Assembly: GCA_963975155.1 (NCBI GenBank)
Contig: CAXBFG010000004.1
Location: forward strand, 260,195 to 324,194
DNA length: 64,000 nucleotides
Source: UBA5109 sp963975155
GTDB taxonomy: Bacteria; Pseudomonadota; Gammaproteobacteria; Pseudomonadales; Pseudohongiellaceae
Reading direction: 5' to 3'
This document shows positions 27,849 through 37,887 of the stretch, one piece after another. The position numbers and the translations under genes are program-made. How positions within the stretch are numbered: position 1 is the stretch's first letter; each line of letters opens with the position of its first letter. The notes below the pieces were generated by a model. The model saw only the letters and a list, made by a program, of their open reading frames with translations. It was not told the DNA's origin and made no database searches.

Positions 27849-28189
27849 TTATTTTTATTCTCGTATTAATGAAAACCGAATAACACTGCTTCGCCTGCTT
27901 TAGATCACTTCAAGCAAGTTATCGAAACACGCACTTAAACTTCTGGCCCTGCCACTACAGGACCTTCTGCAGCCTTAATAACATCATGGTATCCAGCGAA
28001 TGACCATAGTTTTTTTATAAACTACAAAAAATACTCATACGTCATATTGAAAATATTACACTCTTCGTGAAGCCTGTTGTTGCTCGTTCACTCTATAGCT
28101 CCTGTTCCAGGTGCTTACTGCGCTTTCAGGTATGCAGGCTCTTTTGAAACGGGACTGTTCATCAAAATATTTACCCCGACCTTGTTACT
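27849..28189. other. Intergenic region, nothing recognised
   Basis: About 340 bases between the aminotransferase start and the M20 peptidase stop, both minus strand. It should hold the promoter of the aminotransferase-GntP unit. No coding sequence, hairpin with T-tract, or repeat recognised. Confidence 0.3.
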
Positions 28190-29737
28190 TTATGGATCAC
28201 CAAATTTAGCCAGAATAACGCCGTAAACGCTCATGGCATCCCACAGATTTTGCAGGCGCAGATTCTCATCTTCTCCATGCTGATTATTGTCATGGTTCGC
28301 TAAAGGCAGCACGATGATCGGAGTATCCATACGATCATCAAAGTCGTTTAAGGGCAGACTGCCTCCCATACCTGGCGTCAAAATCAGATCCGGCGCAAGC
28401 TCCTGCATGATCGCAATCATCCGTCTCGCCATTGCTCCATCCATCGACGTTCTTAACCCGGTACTACCTTCTCCACGCCAATCCAGTTTGACGACTTTGG
28501 GGTTATTTCTCAGTACTTCATTGTCGGGCTCTTCATACACAATATGAAAACCCTGGCCGCGGATATGTGTTTCGATTAATTCCTGAACTTTCTGCGCCTG
28601 CTGATCAGGTACCAGCCGTATATTAAGTGACACAGTAGCTTCTGTGAGAATGATATTGCTGCCCTGGGCGCCTACCCCGCCGCCACTGATGCCTCTGGCA
28701 TTGATGGCCGGTAAGGTAATAAGCTCTTCCAGACGCACACCTTCTCCTTCGGGAATATGAATCGAGAGTTCATCCATCAGGGAACTGGTCATATCAGGCA
28801 TGTTGGCGATTGCACTGCGTTCCTGATCGGTGAGTGCTGCCACGTCATCGTAATAGCCTGCTATCTGAATTCTTCCTGATTCATCACGCATGCTGGTTAA
28901 CAAAAAAGCTAATTCCATTATCGGATTGGGTGCCCAGTTGCCATAATGACCGGAATGCAGAGGGCGATTGGCTCCATAGGCTGTGATATCCAGCGTCTTG
29001 CTGCCCCGTACGCCAAAGACCAACTGAGCGCGACGCGATTGATGTAAAGGGCCATCCGAGAACAGCAATAAATCGGAATCCAGCAAGCCTGGATTATCAT
29101 CAATAATCTGACCAAGCGTTGGAGAACCCTGCTCCTCTTCACCGTCCAGCAGTAATTTCAAATTAACAGACAGTGGAATATCGTTTTGCCGCATGGCATC
29201 GAGTACATGAATCAAGGCAATGATCGGCATTTTATCGTCGCCTGCAGAGCGGGCATACAAACGCCACTCCGGATCAAAACTGCCTCTCAGCTGATCAATG
29301 ACCAGTGGCTGACCATTTTCCTGTATGGGAGCATCCAGCAGGGTTGGGCTGAATGGCGGATAAGTCCAGTCTTCAGGCAATACCGGTTGCCCGTCAAAAT
29401 GTGCATAAATCAAAAGGGTTTCGCTGGCCTGTGGTGCTGACAATTCGGCATAAATATAAGGGGCTCCTCCAGACTGTAAACGTTGTGTTACAAAACCACG
29501 CGACTCCAGTAAGGCATTGATATGGACAACATTACGGTCCATGTCTTCAAGATTGCTTGCTATATTCGGAAGCGACAGCAATTCAACAAAATCTTCTATG
29601 ATGCTTAGTTCATGCTCAGCTCGATACTCGCTGATGACAGCACGCAGTTCAGCAGAAGTCATCGTTTGTGCCAGAGAAAAATTCGACAACAACAGGTACA
29701 AAAAACCTGAGAACAGGACTTTGCTTTTTATCAACAT
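28190..29737 (-). CDS. Secreted M20-family metallopeptidase
   Basis: A 515-residue exported peptidase of the M20/ArgE/DapE family with a signal peptide (about 1-23). Catalytic residues in order: the first zinc ligand and base in LLIYAHFDGQPV (HxD, about 107-113), the bridging Asp in ARSAGDDKMPIIALIHVLDAM, the catalytic Glu pair in LLLDGEEEQGSP, and the second-site Asp in LLFSDGPL. A lid domain follows (ITLPAINARGISGGGVGAQGSN). This group acts as di- or tripeptidases on linear substrates. AGAGG precedes the ATG. Single gene; the convergence of a secreted peptidase with no partner suggests nutrient scavenging in the periplasm. Confidence 0.9.
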   Translation of the reverse strand: MLIKSKVLFSGFLYLLLSNFSLAQTMTSAELRAVISEYRAEHELSIIEDFVELLSLPNIASNLEDMDRNVVHINALLESRGFVTQRLQSGGAPYIYAELSAPQASETLLIYAHFDGQPVLPEDWTYPPFSPTLLDAPIQENGQPLVIDQLRGSFDPEWRLYARSAGDDKMPIIALIHVLDAMRQNDIPLSVNLKLLLDGEEEQGSPTLGQIIDDNPGLLDSDLLLFSDGPLHQSRRAQLVFGVRGSKTLDITAYGANRPLHSGHYGNWAPNPIMELAFLLTSMRDESGRIQIAGYYDDVAALTDQERSAIANMPDMTSSLMDELSIHIPEGEGVRLEELITLPAINARGISGGGVGAQGSNIILTEATVSLNIRLVPDQQAQKVQELIETHIRGQGFHIVYEEPDNEVLRNNPKVVKLDWRGEGSTGLRTSMDGAMARRMIAIMQELAPDLILTPGMGGSLPLNDFDDRMDTPIIVLPLANHDNNQHGEDENLRLQNLWDAMSVYGVILAKFGDP

Positions 29738-30034
29738 GCGTGCACCTCTCTTCCTGGATCTAAAAAAAGTTCAGATCTTCCTCGATGATTTACAGAAACT
29801 ATAAACTACCTGTCCCAAATCAGCATCCCATTTCTGGCAAACTACAGCTTTTGTACTATCGCGATATGCCATATATATTCCCCATCAATACCACACAGCC
29901 CAAAGACAACATGATCCAGTATTCGGGTAAACGAAATTTTCAATAAGTGTGCGATTTCTGCTGTTAAAAACTACGGATAGGATAGAATATGCATAGTTTT
30001 TATAGTACATCCCCGGATTAGTGATACAAACCCT

Positions 30035-31639
30035 GTGTTAAACTTCCGCTCGATTCGCAATGGCGCAAGCCTGATTCTGGCATTATTTGTCCTGAATTTT
30101 GTACTGACTTTCCATAATGTCTGGCCAACGCTATTTATTACTACTCGCTTCGAACTCTCTGTTGAGATAGCGATATTAATTCTTGCTCTGATATTTCTTT
30201 CCGGCTGGAAACAGCGAATCTCACCACATCTTGTCACGGCACTTGCCTTGCTACTGACCGTCATGAGCCTCGCCCGTTATATTGAGGTTACCGCCCCGGC
30301 ATTGTTCGGCAGAAGCGTGAATCTTTACTGGGATGCTCAATACCTGCCAAATGTCGCCAGTATGCTGGCAGAAGTGGCGAACCCGATACTGGTATTTCTG
30401 ATTTATTCAGGTGCCATACTGGCAATAAGCGCTATCTTTTTGGTTTTGCGTGTAGCCTTGAGCCGCGTGGTAAAGGGTCTCTATCAGCCTGTTGAACGAC
30501 GCAGCCTTAGCCTGCTTATGACTGTATTAACGCTGGCTTATTTTGTCGGACATATAAACCAGCCTATCCATACGCTTAAATACTTTTCGCTGCCTCTGGC
30601 CAATACCTACTGGGGACAGGTCAGGTTTATCGCTTCTGCAATGGGTAATGAAGTAAATGAAATGTTGCCGGCAAGCGAGAACCTCAAGAGCTTCAATTTA
30701 TCGAACCTGAACGGCGCTGATGTCATGGTGCAGTTTATCGAATCCTATGGGGCTGCTGCTTATGATATTGATGCGCTTGCCGAGACGATTGCTCCGGCTC
30801 AACAGGATTTTGCCAATAGCGTGGCCGAAACAGAACGCCGAGTTGTATCGGCTTTTATCGATTCACCCACCTTTGGTGGTAATTCATGGTTAGCGCATTC
30901 CAGTTTTATGACAGGGCTGAACATCGACCACCTTGCCACCTACAACCTGTTGATGACGCAACAAAGGACAACCCTGTCTGACAGCTTTGCTGCCCAGGGC
31001 TATCGTCCGATAGCCTTGATGCCTGGCTTGCGTGCCGACTGGCCGGAAGGTGCCTTCTATGGATTTAGTGCAATCTATGGTGCAGAAGAAATTAATTACA
31101 CAGGGCCCGAATTCGGCTGGTGGCGTATTCCCGATCAGTACTCGCTGGCACGGCTTCATGACCTGGAAATAGCCAGCCATGATCGCCAACCCCTGTTCAT
31201 GCTGTTTACTACCATCACTCCACATATGCCATTTCGCCCCACGCCTCCCTACCAGGCTGACTGGTCTCGTCTGCTTGGTGAGCGGCCTTATGATCAGGAT
31301 GCCGTGGAAGAAACACTGGCATTGTTACCAGAATGGAACAAGCTGCAACCGGCCTATGCCGGAACGCTGGCTTATACCTTCCAATATATGGCTGGTTATA
31401 TGCGGAACTATCCGCAGGATGAAAGTGTCTGGATTTTACTGGGTGACCATCAGGCTCCGGCAGCTGTCAGTGGTCAGGATGTTCGCTGGGATGTCCCGGT
31501 GCACATCGTTTCAAGAAACGATGCAATTATCGATGCGCTCTTGCAGCTTGGCTTTGTTGAAGGCATGACACCGTCCATGCAGCCGATAAGCAATATGCAT
31601 GAATTACCCATCAGCCTGCTTTCAATATTTTCCGAATGA
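30035..31639 (+). CDS. Membrane alkaline-phosphatase/sulfatase superfamily protein (OpgB/LtaS-like)
   Basis: A 534-residue inner-membrane enzyme. Residues ~10-180 form about five transmembrane helices; the rest is a periplasmic hydrolase/transferase domain of the alkaline phosphatase superfamily: VMVQFIESYG (230-239), the presumed nucleophile region TFGGNSWLAHSSFMTG (about 271-286), TPHMPF with a metal-binding His, and GDHQAP with Asp/His ligands near the end. This layout matches phosphoethanolamine/phosphoglycerol transferases. The start codon is GTG. Its TGA overlaps the ATG of the NdvB-like gene (ATGA), so the two are translationally coupled; the likely role is to add a charged phospho-substituent to the glucan made by the partner, as OpgB does for periplasmic glucans (inference). 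Confidence 0.8.
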   Translation: MLNFRSIRNGASLILALFVLNFVLTFHNVWPTLFITTRFELSVEIAILILALIFLSGWKQRISPHLVTALALLLTVMSLARYIEVTAPALFGRSVNLYWDAQYLPNVASMLAEVANPILVFLIYSGAILAISAIFLVLRVALSRVVKGLYQPVERRSLSLLMTVLTLAYFVGHINQPIHTLKYFSLPLANTYWGQVRFIASAMGNEVNEMLPASENLKSFNLSNLNGADVMVQFIESYGAAAYDIDALAETIAPAQQDFANSVAETERRVVSAFIDSPTFGGNSWLAHSSFMTGLNIDHLATYNLLMTQQRTTLSDSFAAQGYRPIALMPGLRADWPEGAFYGFSAIYGAEEINYTGPEFGWWRIPDQYSLARLHDLEIASHDRQPLFMLFTTITPHMPFRPTPPYQADWSRLLGERPYDQDAVEETLALLPEWNKLQPAYAGTLAYTFQYMAGYMRNYPQDESVWILLGDHQAPAAVSGQDVRWDVPVHIVSRNDAIIDALLQLGFVEGMTPSMQPISNMHELPISLLSIFSE

Positions 31640-34260
31640 AGATGAAAACTTTACCTGTTAAGTCCGTACTGGTTATTCTGGCTTGTGCCGCTTTGACTGC
31701 CAGTGGCTGGGCTATATTAAACAATCCTTATACTGCGCCTGATTGGCCGGAAAGTGTCAGTGGCCTGGCGTTTTCTCCATATCAAAAGAATCAGCATAAT
31801 CTGGGAGGCCCCCAGCCCAGCATGGATGAGATCAATGCTGATCTGACTTTGCTTGCCACGCAAACCCGGTCTATACGAATATATTCAAACGCCGATGCTT
31901 TTTTTTCCATTCCCCGACTTGCCTCAGCACATGATTTGAATGTCACGGTAGGTGCCTGGCTGGATACCGATGCCTACACCAATGACCAGGAAATAAGCAG
32001 GGCATTGCAACTTGCCGAACTGGACAATGTCACGCGGATCCTGATCGGCAATGAAGTGCTGCTGCGTAAAGAATTATCACTGGAGGCGTTATTACATCAC
32101 CTCGATCAGGTTAGAGCCCTAAGTGACAAACCGGTCAGTACGGCAGAGACATGGAATACCTGGATACAATATCCACAACTCGCAGATCATGTGGATTTTA
32201 TAGCCGTGCATATCCTGCCTTACTGGGAAGGCGTAAATATCAATCAGGCGCTTGAATTCACCAGAGCCAGAGTCAATCAACTGCAGGCTCTTTTCCCTGA
32301 CAAGGCCCTGCTGATAGCTGAAGTAGGCTGGCCCAGTGAAGGCCGAACCAGATCAGGCGCAGTGCCCTCCGGAGCTAATCAGGCGCTGTTCCTGAGACAG
32401 TTTCTCGAACTTGCCAGGCAGGAAAATTATGACTACTTCCTGATGGAGGCATTCGACCAGCCCTGGAAACAGAGAGACGAAGGTGCCGTGGGTGCTTATT
32501 GGGGCATCTATGATGTCGAACGTCAGGCCAAATTTCCCTTTACGGGCCCCATACCGCTTATCCCGGCATGGCAGACACTGGTGACGATTGCAAGCGCCCT
32601 CAGTGTGTTTATTTTAAGTTTATTTTATTTGAGCAGTCACACGCTCACAACACGGGGTAAAACTTTGCTTGCTTCAATTGTGTACGGCTTGATGACACTG
32701 GTTGCCTGGTTGATTTATGACTACGCCACCATGTACATGAGTCTATCAGGCATTTTCACCGGCTGTGTGTTACTGCTACTCATGCTGATGATGGTTACAC
32801 TGATGTTGTCAGAAACTCATGAATGGATTGAGGCCCATTGGGTCAGTCAGCATCGCAGATTACTTAAGTTGCCAATGCAGCATTCAGACTATCAGCCCAT
32901 GATTTCAATTCATGTCCCTGCTTACAATGAGCCTCCGGAGATGCTGATTCAAACGCTGAACGCCCTGGCCAAACTCGACTATGATTGCTATGAAGTCCTT
33001 GTTATCGATAACAATACCAAGGATGCAAAGGTTTGGCAGCCGGTGGCACTGCATTGTGAAAAACTGGGTAACAAATTCCGGTTTTTTCATGTCGACCCGC
33101 TCAGTGGCTTCAAGGCTGGTGCACTCAATTTTGCATTAAAGCAGACCACGCCCGGAGCAGAGATCGTCGCGGTTATTGATAGTGATTATATTGTAGAGCC
33201 CGGTTGGTTAGCCGAGTTAATGCCTGCCTTTACAGAGGCAAATATTGCCATCGTGCAGGCCCCGCAGGCTTATCGGGATGCAGATGAGAACCTCTTCAAG
33301 ACTATGTGTAATGTGGAATATCAAGGTTTTTTTGAAATCGGCATGGTTACCCGCAATGAGCGCAATGCCATTATACAACACGGCACCATGACCCTGATTC
33401 GTCGTGAGGTACTGGACCAGGTTGGCGGATGGGCCGAATGGAGTATCACAGAGGATGCAGAACTGGGCCTGAGGATTTTTGAACAGGGCTATGATGCCGC
33501 TTATACCTCTCAAAGTTTTGGCCGAGGACTGATACCGGACACTTTCAAGGATTATAAAAAGCAACGCCATCGCTGGGCCTATGGTGCCATGCAAATACTT
33601 AAGAGGCATTCGAAACAGTTGCTCAACACAAATGCAAGCCAGCTCACGCTGGGGCAACGTTATCACTTTATCAGTGGCTGGTTGCCCTGGATGGCTCAAA
33701 GTGCCAGTCTTGTCTTCAGCATACTGGCACTTTTTTGGAGTGCCGCCATGTTAATCAGCCCGGAAAACTTCGAAGCTCCACACTTGGCATTTTCCATATT
33801 TCCGATTCTGTTCTTTTGTTTCAATCTTTTGAAACAGTGCCACTTATATTTATTCAGGCTCAAACTGAATTTCTTCAAGACCCTGGGCGCCAGCATTGCC
33901 GCCCTATCGCTCTCTTATACCATTGGTAAAGCGATGCTTGCGGGTCTGTTTACCAGTAAACAACCTTTTGTTCGTACTCCTAAAAAAGCCAAACAACATA
34001 TATTATCGATTGCGACAGCTTCATCCTTTGAAGAAATACTCTTGTTCCTGATGTTTGTCTCGGCCATCTTTTTGCTGTGTACCTCGGCACACCCGTCCTC
34101 CCCTGATTTTAGTCTGTGGATTGTCTTGCTCGGTATTCAATGCATCCCTTATGCAGCAGCATTACTCATGTCACTGATCAGCGCTCGCTTAATGACAAGC
34201 TCCATAGCCGGTATCGGCAAAGCACCAAAGGCTGCTTTTGAAGCGAACACCAATAAGTAA
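31636..34260 (+). CDS. ndvB: NdvB-like GH17-GT2 beta-glucan synthase
   Basis: An 874-residue inner-membrane fusion. Residues ~40-300 form a periplasmic GH17 (beta-1,3-glucanase/transglycosylase-like) domain with catalytic acids in IGNEVLL (Glu 140) and IAEVGWP (Glu 229). Helices at about 313-333, 343-362 and 370-391 lead to a cytoplasmic GT2 domain: HVPAYNEPPEMLIQTL, DSD at 515-517, TED at 605-607 and QRHRW at 643-647, the processive synthase set. Four more C-terminal helices follow. This is the architecture of Pseudomonas NdvB, which makes cyclic beta-1,3-glucans tied to biofilm antibiotic tolerance. ATGA overlap with the upstream transferase gene makes a two-gene unit, convergent with the c-di-GMP signalling genes. 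Confidence 0.92.
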   Translation: MKMKTLPVKSVLVILACAALTASGWAILNNPYTAPDWPESVSGLAFSPYQKNQHNLGGPQPSMDEINADLTLLATQTRSIRIYSNADAFFSIPRLASAHDLNVTVGAWLDTDAYTNDQEISRALQLAELDNVTRILIGNEVLLRKELSLEALLHHLDQVRALSDKPVSTAETWNTWIQYPQLADHVDFIAVHILPYWEGVNINQALEFTRARVNQLQALFPDKALLIAEVGWPSEGRTRSGAVPSGANQALFLRQFLELARQENYDYFLMEAFDQPWKQRDEGAVGAYWGIYDVERQAKFPFTGPIPLIPAWQTLVTIASALSVFILSLFYLSSHTLTTRGKTLLASIVYGLMTLVAWLIYDYATMYMSLSGIFTGCVLLLLMLMMVTLMLSETHEWIEAHWVSQHRRLLKLPMQHSDYQPMISIHVPAYNEPPEMLIQTLNALAKLDYDCYEVLVIDNNTKDAKVWQPVALHCEKLGNKFRFFHVDPLSGFKAGALNFALKQTTPGAEIVAVIDSDYIVEPGWLAELMPAFTEANIAIVQAPQAYRDADENLFKTMCNVEYQGFFEIGMVTRNERNAIIQHGTMTLIRREVLDQVGGWAEWSITEDAELGLRIFEQGYDAAYTSQSFGRGLIPDTFKDYKKQRHRWAYGAMQILKRHSKQLLNTNASQLTLGQRYHFISGWLPWMAQSASLVFSILALFWSAAMLISPENFEAPHLAFSIFPILFFCFNLLKQCHLYLFRLKLNFFKTLGASIAALSLSYTIGKAMLAGLFTSKQPFVRTPKKAKQHILSIATASSFEEILLFLMFVSAIFLLCTSAHPSSPDFSLWIVLLGIQCIPYAAALLMSLISARLMTSSIAGIGKAPKAAFEANTNK

Positions 34261-34342
34261 GGCGCTAAAGATTTCCAAAGTCTAACAAGCTTTAATAATA
34301 AGAATGAGAAAGGCTATTTTTATTTAAATTACAGCAGATCGG

Positions 34343-35527
34343 CTAGTGTACTGATTCAAGCCAGCTTTGAAATTTTTCTACATCCATGGCTTTGCCAAAG
34401 TAATATCCTTGTCCTATGGCACAACCGTTTGCTATCAGGAAATTCATATCTTCTATGCTTTCTATTCCTTCACCCACACAATCCAGACCCAGTTTATTAG
34501 CCATGCTGACACTTGATTCAATAACCGGCTGCATATGTTGTTGTGCATGAGCTCCTGTCACGAAAACCTTATCAATCTTTAGTTCCGTATAAGGTATACG
34601 GGATAGCATCTCCAGAGAGGAATGCCCGGTTCCAAAATCATCAATCGATAAGCCAAAACCCATAAGCCGCAGACGTGATAAGGTTTCCAGCGTAGGGGCA
34701 ATATCTGTCATGGCAACTGTTTCTGTGATTTCCACTACCAGTAGTTCTGGCGCCAGGTCATATTCAGACATCAAGTTAAGAATCTTTTTTGGCAGATCAG
34801 TATCTGTGATACTGGTCTGGGAAAAATTAACACTTATAGAAATATCCAGATCAGCATCTCTCCAGAGCTTTAACTGTGCAACTGACTGTTCGAGTATTGT
34901 CCAGGTTAACTGATCCATAAGACCAAATTTTTCGACCAGATAAATAAATACATCCGGGTTCAATAAACCTCGTTGCGGATGTACCCATCTTGCTAATGCT
35001 TCTACCCCACAGAGTTTTTGACCCTTTAAGATAATTTTGGGTTGGAAGAAGGGCACAAACTGGTTTTCGTGCAAGGCTTTCGAAATTTCATCTATGTTTA
35101 TGGGTGTTTGTGGCTTGCTTGCTGTAATTTGACTCTTTTCTAGCTGCAGTTCGAGGATTTTACTTAACTCAGGCAGTTTTAAAGGTTTTTCAATAGCACC
35201 GACAACGGTTAGACCATATTCCCGGGCCATTGCGTTAACACTTCGTAAAATGCTGGATTGTTTACCGCTTACAATCAGCACGGAAATTTTTATGGTTCTC
35301 TCTGACAATGTTCTGAGAAATTCCATGCCATCTACTTCCGGCATATCCAAATCTGTAATGATCAGATCTACACCATCAGATAGCCTGTCAATCATTTGTG
35401 TCGCAAGTTTGGCAGATTTGGCTTCATAAATTTGCTTCACGCCAATCCGCATCAACATCTTCCCAATAAGATGACATTGATACTCATCATCATCAACTAT
35501 CAGGACTGTGAGTTCTGTAAAATCCAT
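34343..35527 (-). CDS. REC-EAL response regulator (c-di-GMP phosphodiesterase)
   Basis: A 394-residue regulator. The REC domain (6-130) has the acidic pair DDD at 12-14, phospho-acceptor Asp 59 in LIITDLDMPEVDG, Ser in LIVSG and Lys in EKP. The EAL domain (~150-394) keeps catalytic and metal residues: GVEALARW (EAL 176-178), SVNFSQTS, EITETVAM, IDDFGTGHSSL and K in LKIDKVF; the usual VAEGVE is VGEGIES, still with Glu. It should therefore hydrolyse c-di-GMP under phosphorylation control. The TTG at 35566 would add 13 residues; the ATG at 35527 has GGAA upstream and is chosen. It follows two hybrid kinase genes on the same strand, the likely phosphodonors. Confidence 0.92.
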   Translation of the reverse strand: MDFTELTVLIVDDDEYQCHLIGKMLMRIGVKQIYEAKSAKLATQMIDRLSDGVDLIITDLDMPEVDGMEFLRTLSERTIKISVLIVSGKQSSILRSVNAMAREYGLTVVGAIEKPLKLPELSKILELQLEKSQITASKPQTPINIDEISKALHENQFVPFFQPKIILKGQKLCGVEALARWVHPQRGLLNPDVFIYLVEKFGLMDQLTWTILEQSVAQLKLWRDADLDISISVNFSQTSITDTDLPKKILNLMSEYDLAPELLVVEITETVAMTDIAPTLETLSRLRLMGFGLSIDDFGTGHSSLEMLSRIPYTELKIDKVFVTGAHAQQHMQPVIESSVSMANKLGLDCVGEGIESIEDMNFLIANGCAIGQGYYFGKAMDVEKFQSWLESVH

Positions 35528-35662
35528 TTTCGTTTCCAGAGTGCTGCAGTAAAAACTTTCTTCCAAAGTTTCTAAATATGACTAAATTTATATGGTTGAA
35601 TTTGGCGACTTAAATTAATGATTATTTTGCTTAAAACTATCCGAATCACACTGACAATTCCA

Positions 35663-37843
35663 TCAACCTAGTTGCTTAATATATTCCTCAAGGTGATTTA
35701 ATTCCAGTGGCAAAAGACGCATTGAAGCTGAAAAAAAGTCGAAATTTCCTGATTTGGAAGCTGCCTCAATTGTTTTGCAATGCATAAGCATTTTTTCTGC
35801 AGACACCGATTCTGATGCTACTTTCAGACCTTGTACCAAAAGCAATATCTGTTCAGTATTTTTATCTTTCAGCAGACTCAGCATCAATTCTACATCAGGC
35901 CTTTTTTCCTGCAAAAAGGAGCCTAGCAATTTGATGCCAAATTCACGATCGCCTCCGGTAATCTCATTAAGTTTTTCCCAGTTAACTGAAGGAGTCTTTT
36001 TATCTGAAATCTCTAGAGGACCCTGTTTTAATATGAGTTGTTTTGAAAGACAATCCTTTAACATTTCCATACTGACCGGTTTAATCAGAACTGCATCCAT
36101 CCCTGCATTACTGCATTTTAGCTGGGAGGCTTCACCAACATCTGCCGTATAAGCAATTATTTGTGTATAGGGAGTTTTGGGGTTTTCATTTTCATACTCT
36201 CTAATCCTTTGCGCTAACTCATAACCATCCATTATAGGCATATGGCAATCTGTTAAAATTAAAGCAAATTTTTTGGTTCTCCAGATATCAAAAGCTATCG
36301 CGCCATTACTGGCCTCTTCAACTTGATAGCCGAGCATCTTTAGTTGACGTTTAAGCACCATGCAATTAATCGCATTATCATCAACTATCAGGATTTTATC
36401 GGATCTGGCCCTTGTCATCTTCGGCGCATCAACGGCTTCTTCTGATGTTTCAATATTAATGTTTTGATCTGACGATTTAATGCCGCCCTTATGAAGTAGC
36501 AGTTCGGTTTCAATATATACTGAGGTCCCATGTCCGGCTTTACTTTCGAGCCTTAAATCTCCTCCTAAAATTCTGGCTAGTCGTCTGGAGATAACCAGTC
36601 CCAGTCCTGAACCACCATAGTAGCGATTCGTGCTTTTTTCTCCCTGTACAAATGGCTCAAACAAAGTTTTCTGTAGTACTGGACTAATACCAATCCCTGT
36701 ATCAACAACTTCGATAAGTATTATGACGCTGTTTTCTTTTATATATTGAAGGCTTACTTTTACATCAATAGAACCTTGTTGAGTAAATTTTAAGGCATTA
36801 CTTATTACATTGAGTACGATTTGTTTAAGTTTGAATGCATCGCAATTCACCCATTCAGGGACATTATTATCAATATGCAGACTTAACTTCAGATGCTTCG
36901 CACGTGCTTCATCTGCAAAATTTTCAACAACTGCAGCAAGGGCCTCATGCAATGAAGCAATTTCCAAATTAACTTCCATCAAGCCCGTTTCGATTTGAGA
37001 AAAGCTTAAAACGTCATCCAGAATACTGGTAAGATTTTCTGTGGAATCATTGATGACCTTTATAACGCCCTGACGTTCGCTTTCACCCAGTTCCAGTGGA
37101 TTTTCCAGTAATTCGGCCATTCCCCTAATTGCATTTAAAGGAGTCCTAATTTCATGAGACATATTCGCCAGAAATACATTTTTAGCGGTAATTCCAGCCT
37201 CAGCCTGCTCTCGCATCGCAAACATTTTCATAAATGTTTTCTCCCCATTTCTTGCCGCTGCTGTCAGATAAATAAGGTAACACAATGCTAATACAGCCAT
37301 CGCCAACTGGACCTCTCCACCTTCAAAAAACAAACGTATAATTAATGGGCTCAGGGCCGAAAATGTGAACATATAGACGGATAATTTATCCGCAGAAAGA
37401 CTGACCAGGGCTCCACCTGTGATGCCAGCAATTGCAAAGGGTAGAAAAAACTGATATTGAATATCGCCAGGAAACATAAAGATAGATACTGAACCCCAGG
37501 CTAAACCCGTTACAAGAGCCCCAAGGCGAACCCAGTTTATTGAACGGGACAAAGGCAAATCCCTCCAGGAGTATTGAATCATCAAATAGATAGTTAAACG
37601 AAAAATTTGAGCTGCAAGTAAAAAAAGACTCCATGTAATCAATATTCCTGGAGAAATAACTCCCCACAATAACCAATCACAAATTAAGCCAACTACTAAA
37701 TTTCCTATTATGCCTGGTGGGAGCCCAACACTTAAAGCGCGCACGCGCTCTCTTTCAAGACTTGGGTTTTTATTTGCTGACGAAGCAGGCGAGCCAATAC
37801 TGCTGGCCTGCTGATTATTTATTCTGTCCATGAAAATTGACAC
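35663..37843 (-). CDS. Membrane hybrid histidine kinase with degenerate Hpt domain
   Basis: A 726-residue sensor kinase. About six transmembrane helices lie within residues 41-196 without an obvious extracellular domain. Then HisKA (NMSHEIRTPLNAI, His 230), HATPase (N box NVISNALKF, G boxes DTGIGIS and GGSGLGLVISRRLA), REC (DDN at 488-490, Asp 532 in LTDCHMPIMDG, Lys 588), and a C-terminal Hpt-like helical domain (~618-726). The Hpt phospho-site AHxxKG reads VQGLKVA, so the accepting His is Gln 671 and the final relay step is lost here. The start is GTG at 37843 or ATG at 37831. It lies 44 bases from the next kinase, whose Hpt is intact; phosphate could pass between them or to the REC-EAL protein. 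Confidence 0.93.
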   Translation of the reverse strand: MSIFMDRINNQQASSIGSPASSANKNPSLERERVRALSVGLPPGIIGNLVVGLICDWLLWGVISPGILITWSLFLLAAQIFRLTIYLMIQYSWRDLPLSRSINWVRLGALVTGLAWGSVSIFMFPGDIQYQFFLPFAIAGITGGALVSLSADKLSVYMFTFSALSPLIIRLFFEGGEVQLAMAVLALCYLIYLTAAARNGEKTFMKMFAMREQAEAGITAKNVFLANMSHEIRTPLNAIRGMAELLENPLELGESERQGVIKVINDSTENLTSILDDVLSFSQIETGLMEVNLEIASLHEALAAVVENFADEARAKHLKLSLHIDNNVPEWVNCDAFKLKQIVLNVISNALKFTQQGSIDVKVSLQYIKENSVIILIEVVDTGIGISPVLQKTLFEPFVQGEKSTNRYYGGSGLGLVISRRLARILGGDLRLESKAGHGTSVYIETELLLHKGGIKSSDQNINIETSEEAVDAPKMTRARSDKILIVDDNAINCMVLKRQLKMLGYQVEEASNGAIAFDIWRTKKFALILTDCHMPIMDGYELAQRIREYENENPKTPYTQIIAYTADVGEASQLKCSNAGMDAVLIKPVSMEMLKDCLSKQLILKQGPLEISDKKTPSVNWEKLNEITGGDREFGIKLLGSFLQEKRPDVELMLSLLKDKNTEQILLLVQGLKVASESVSAEKMLMHCKTIEAASKSGNFDFFSASMRLLPLELNHLEEYIKQLG

Positions 37844-37887
37844 AAAAGCCAGGAATTATAGGTCGTACATGATTGAAAATTGGGCAT

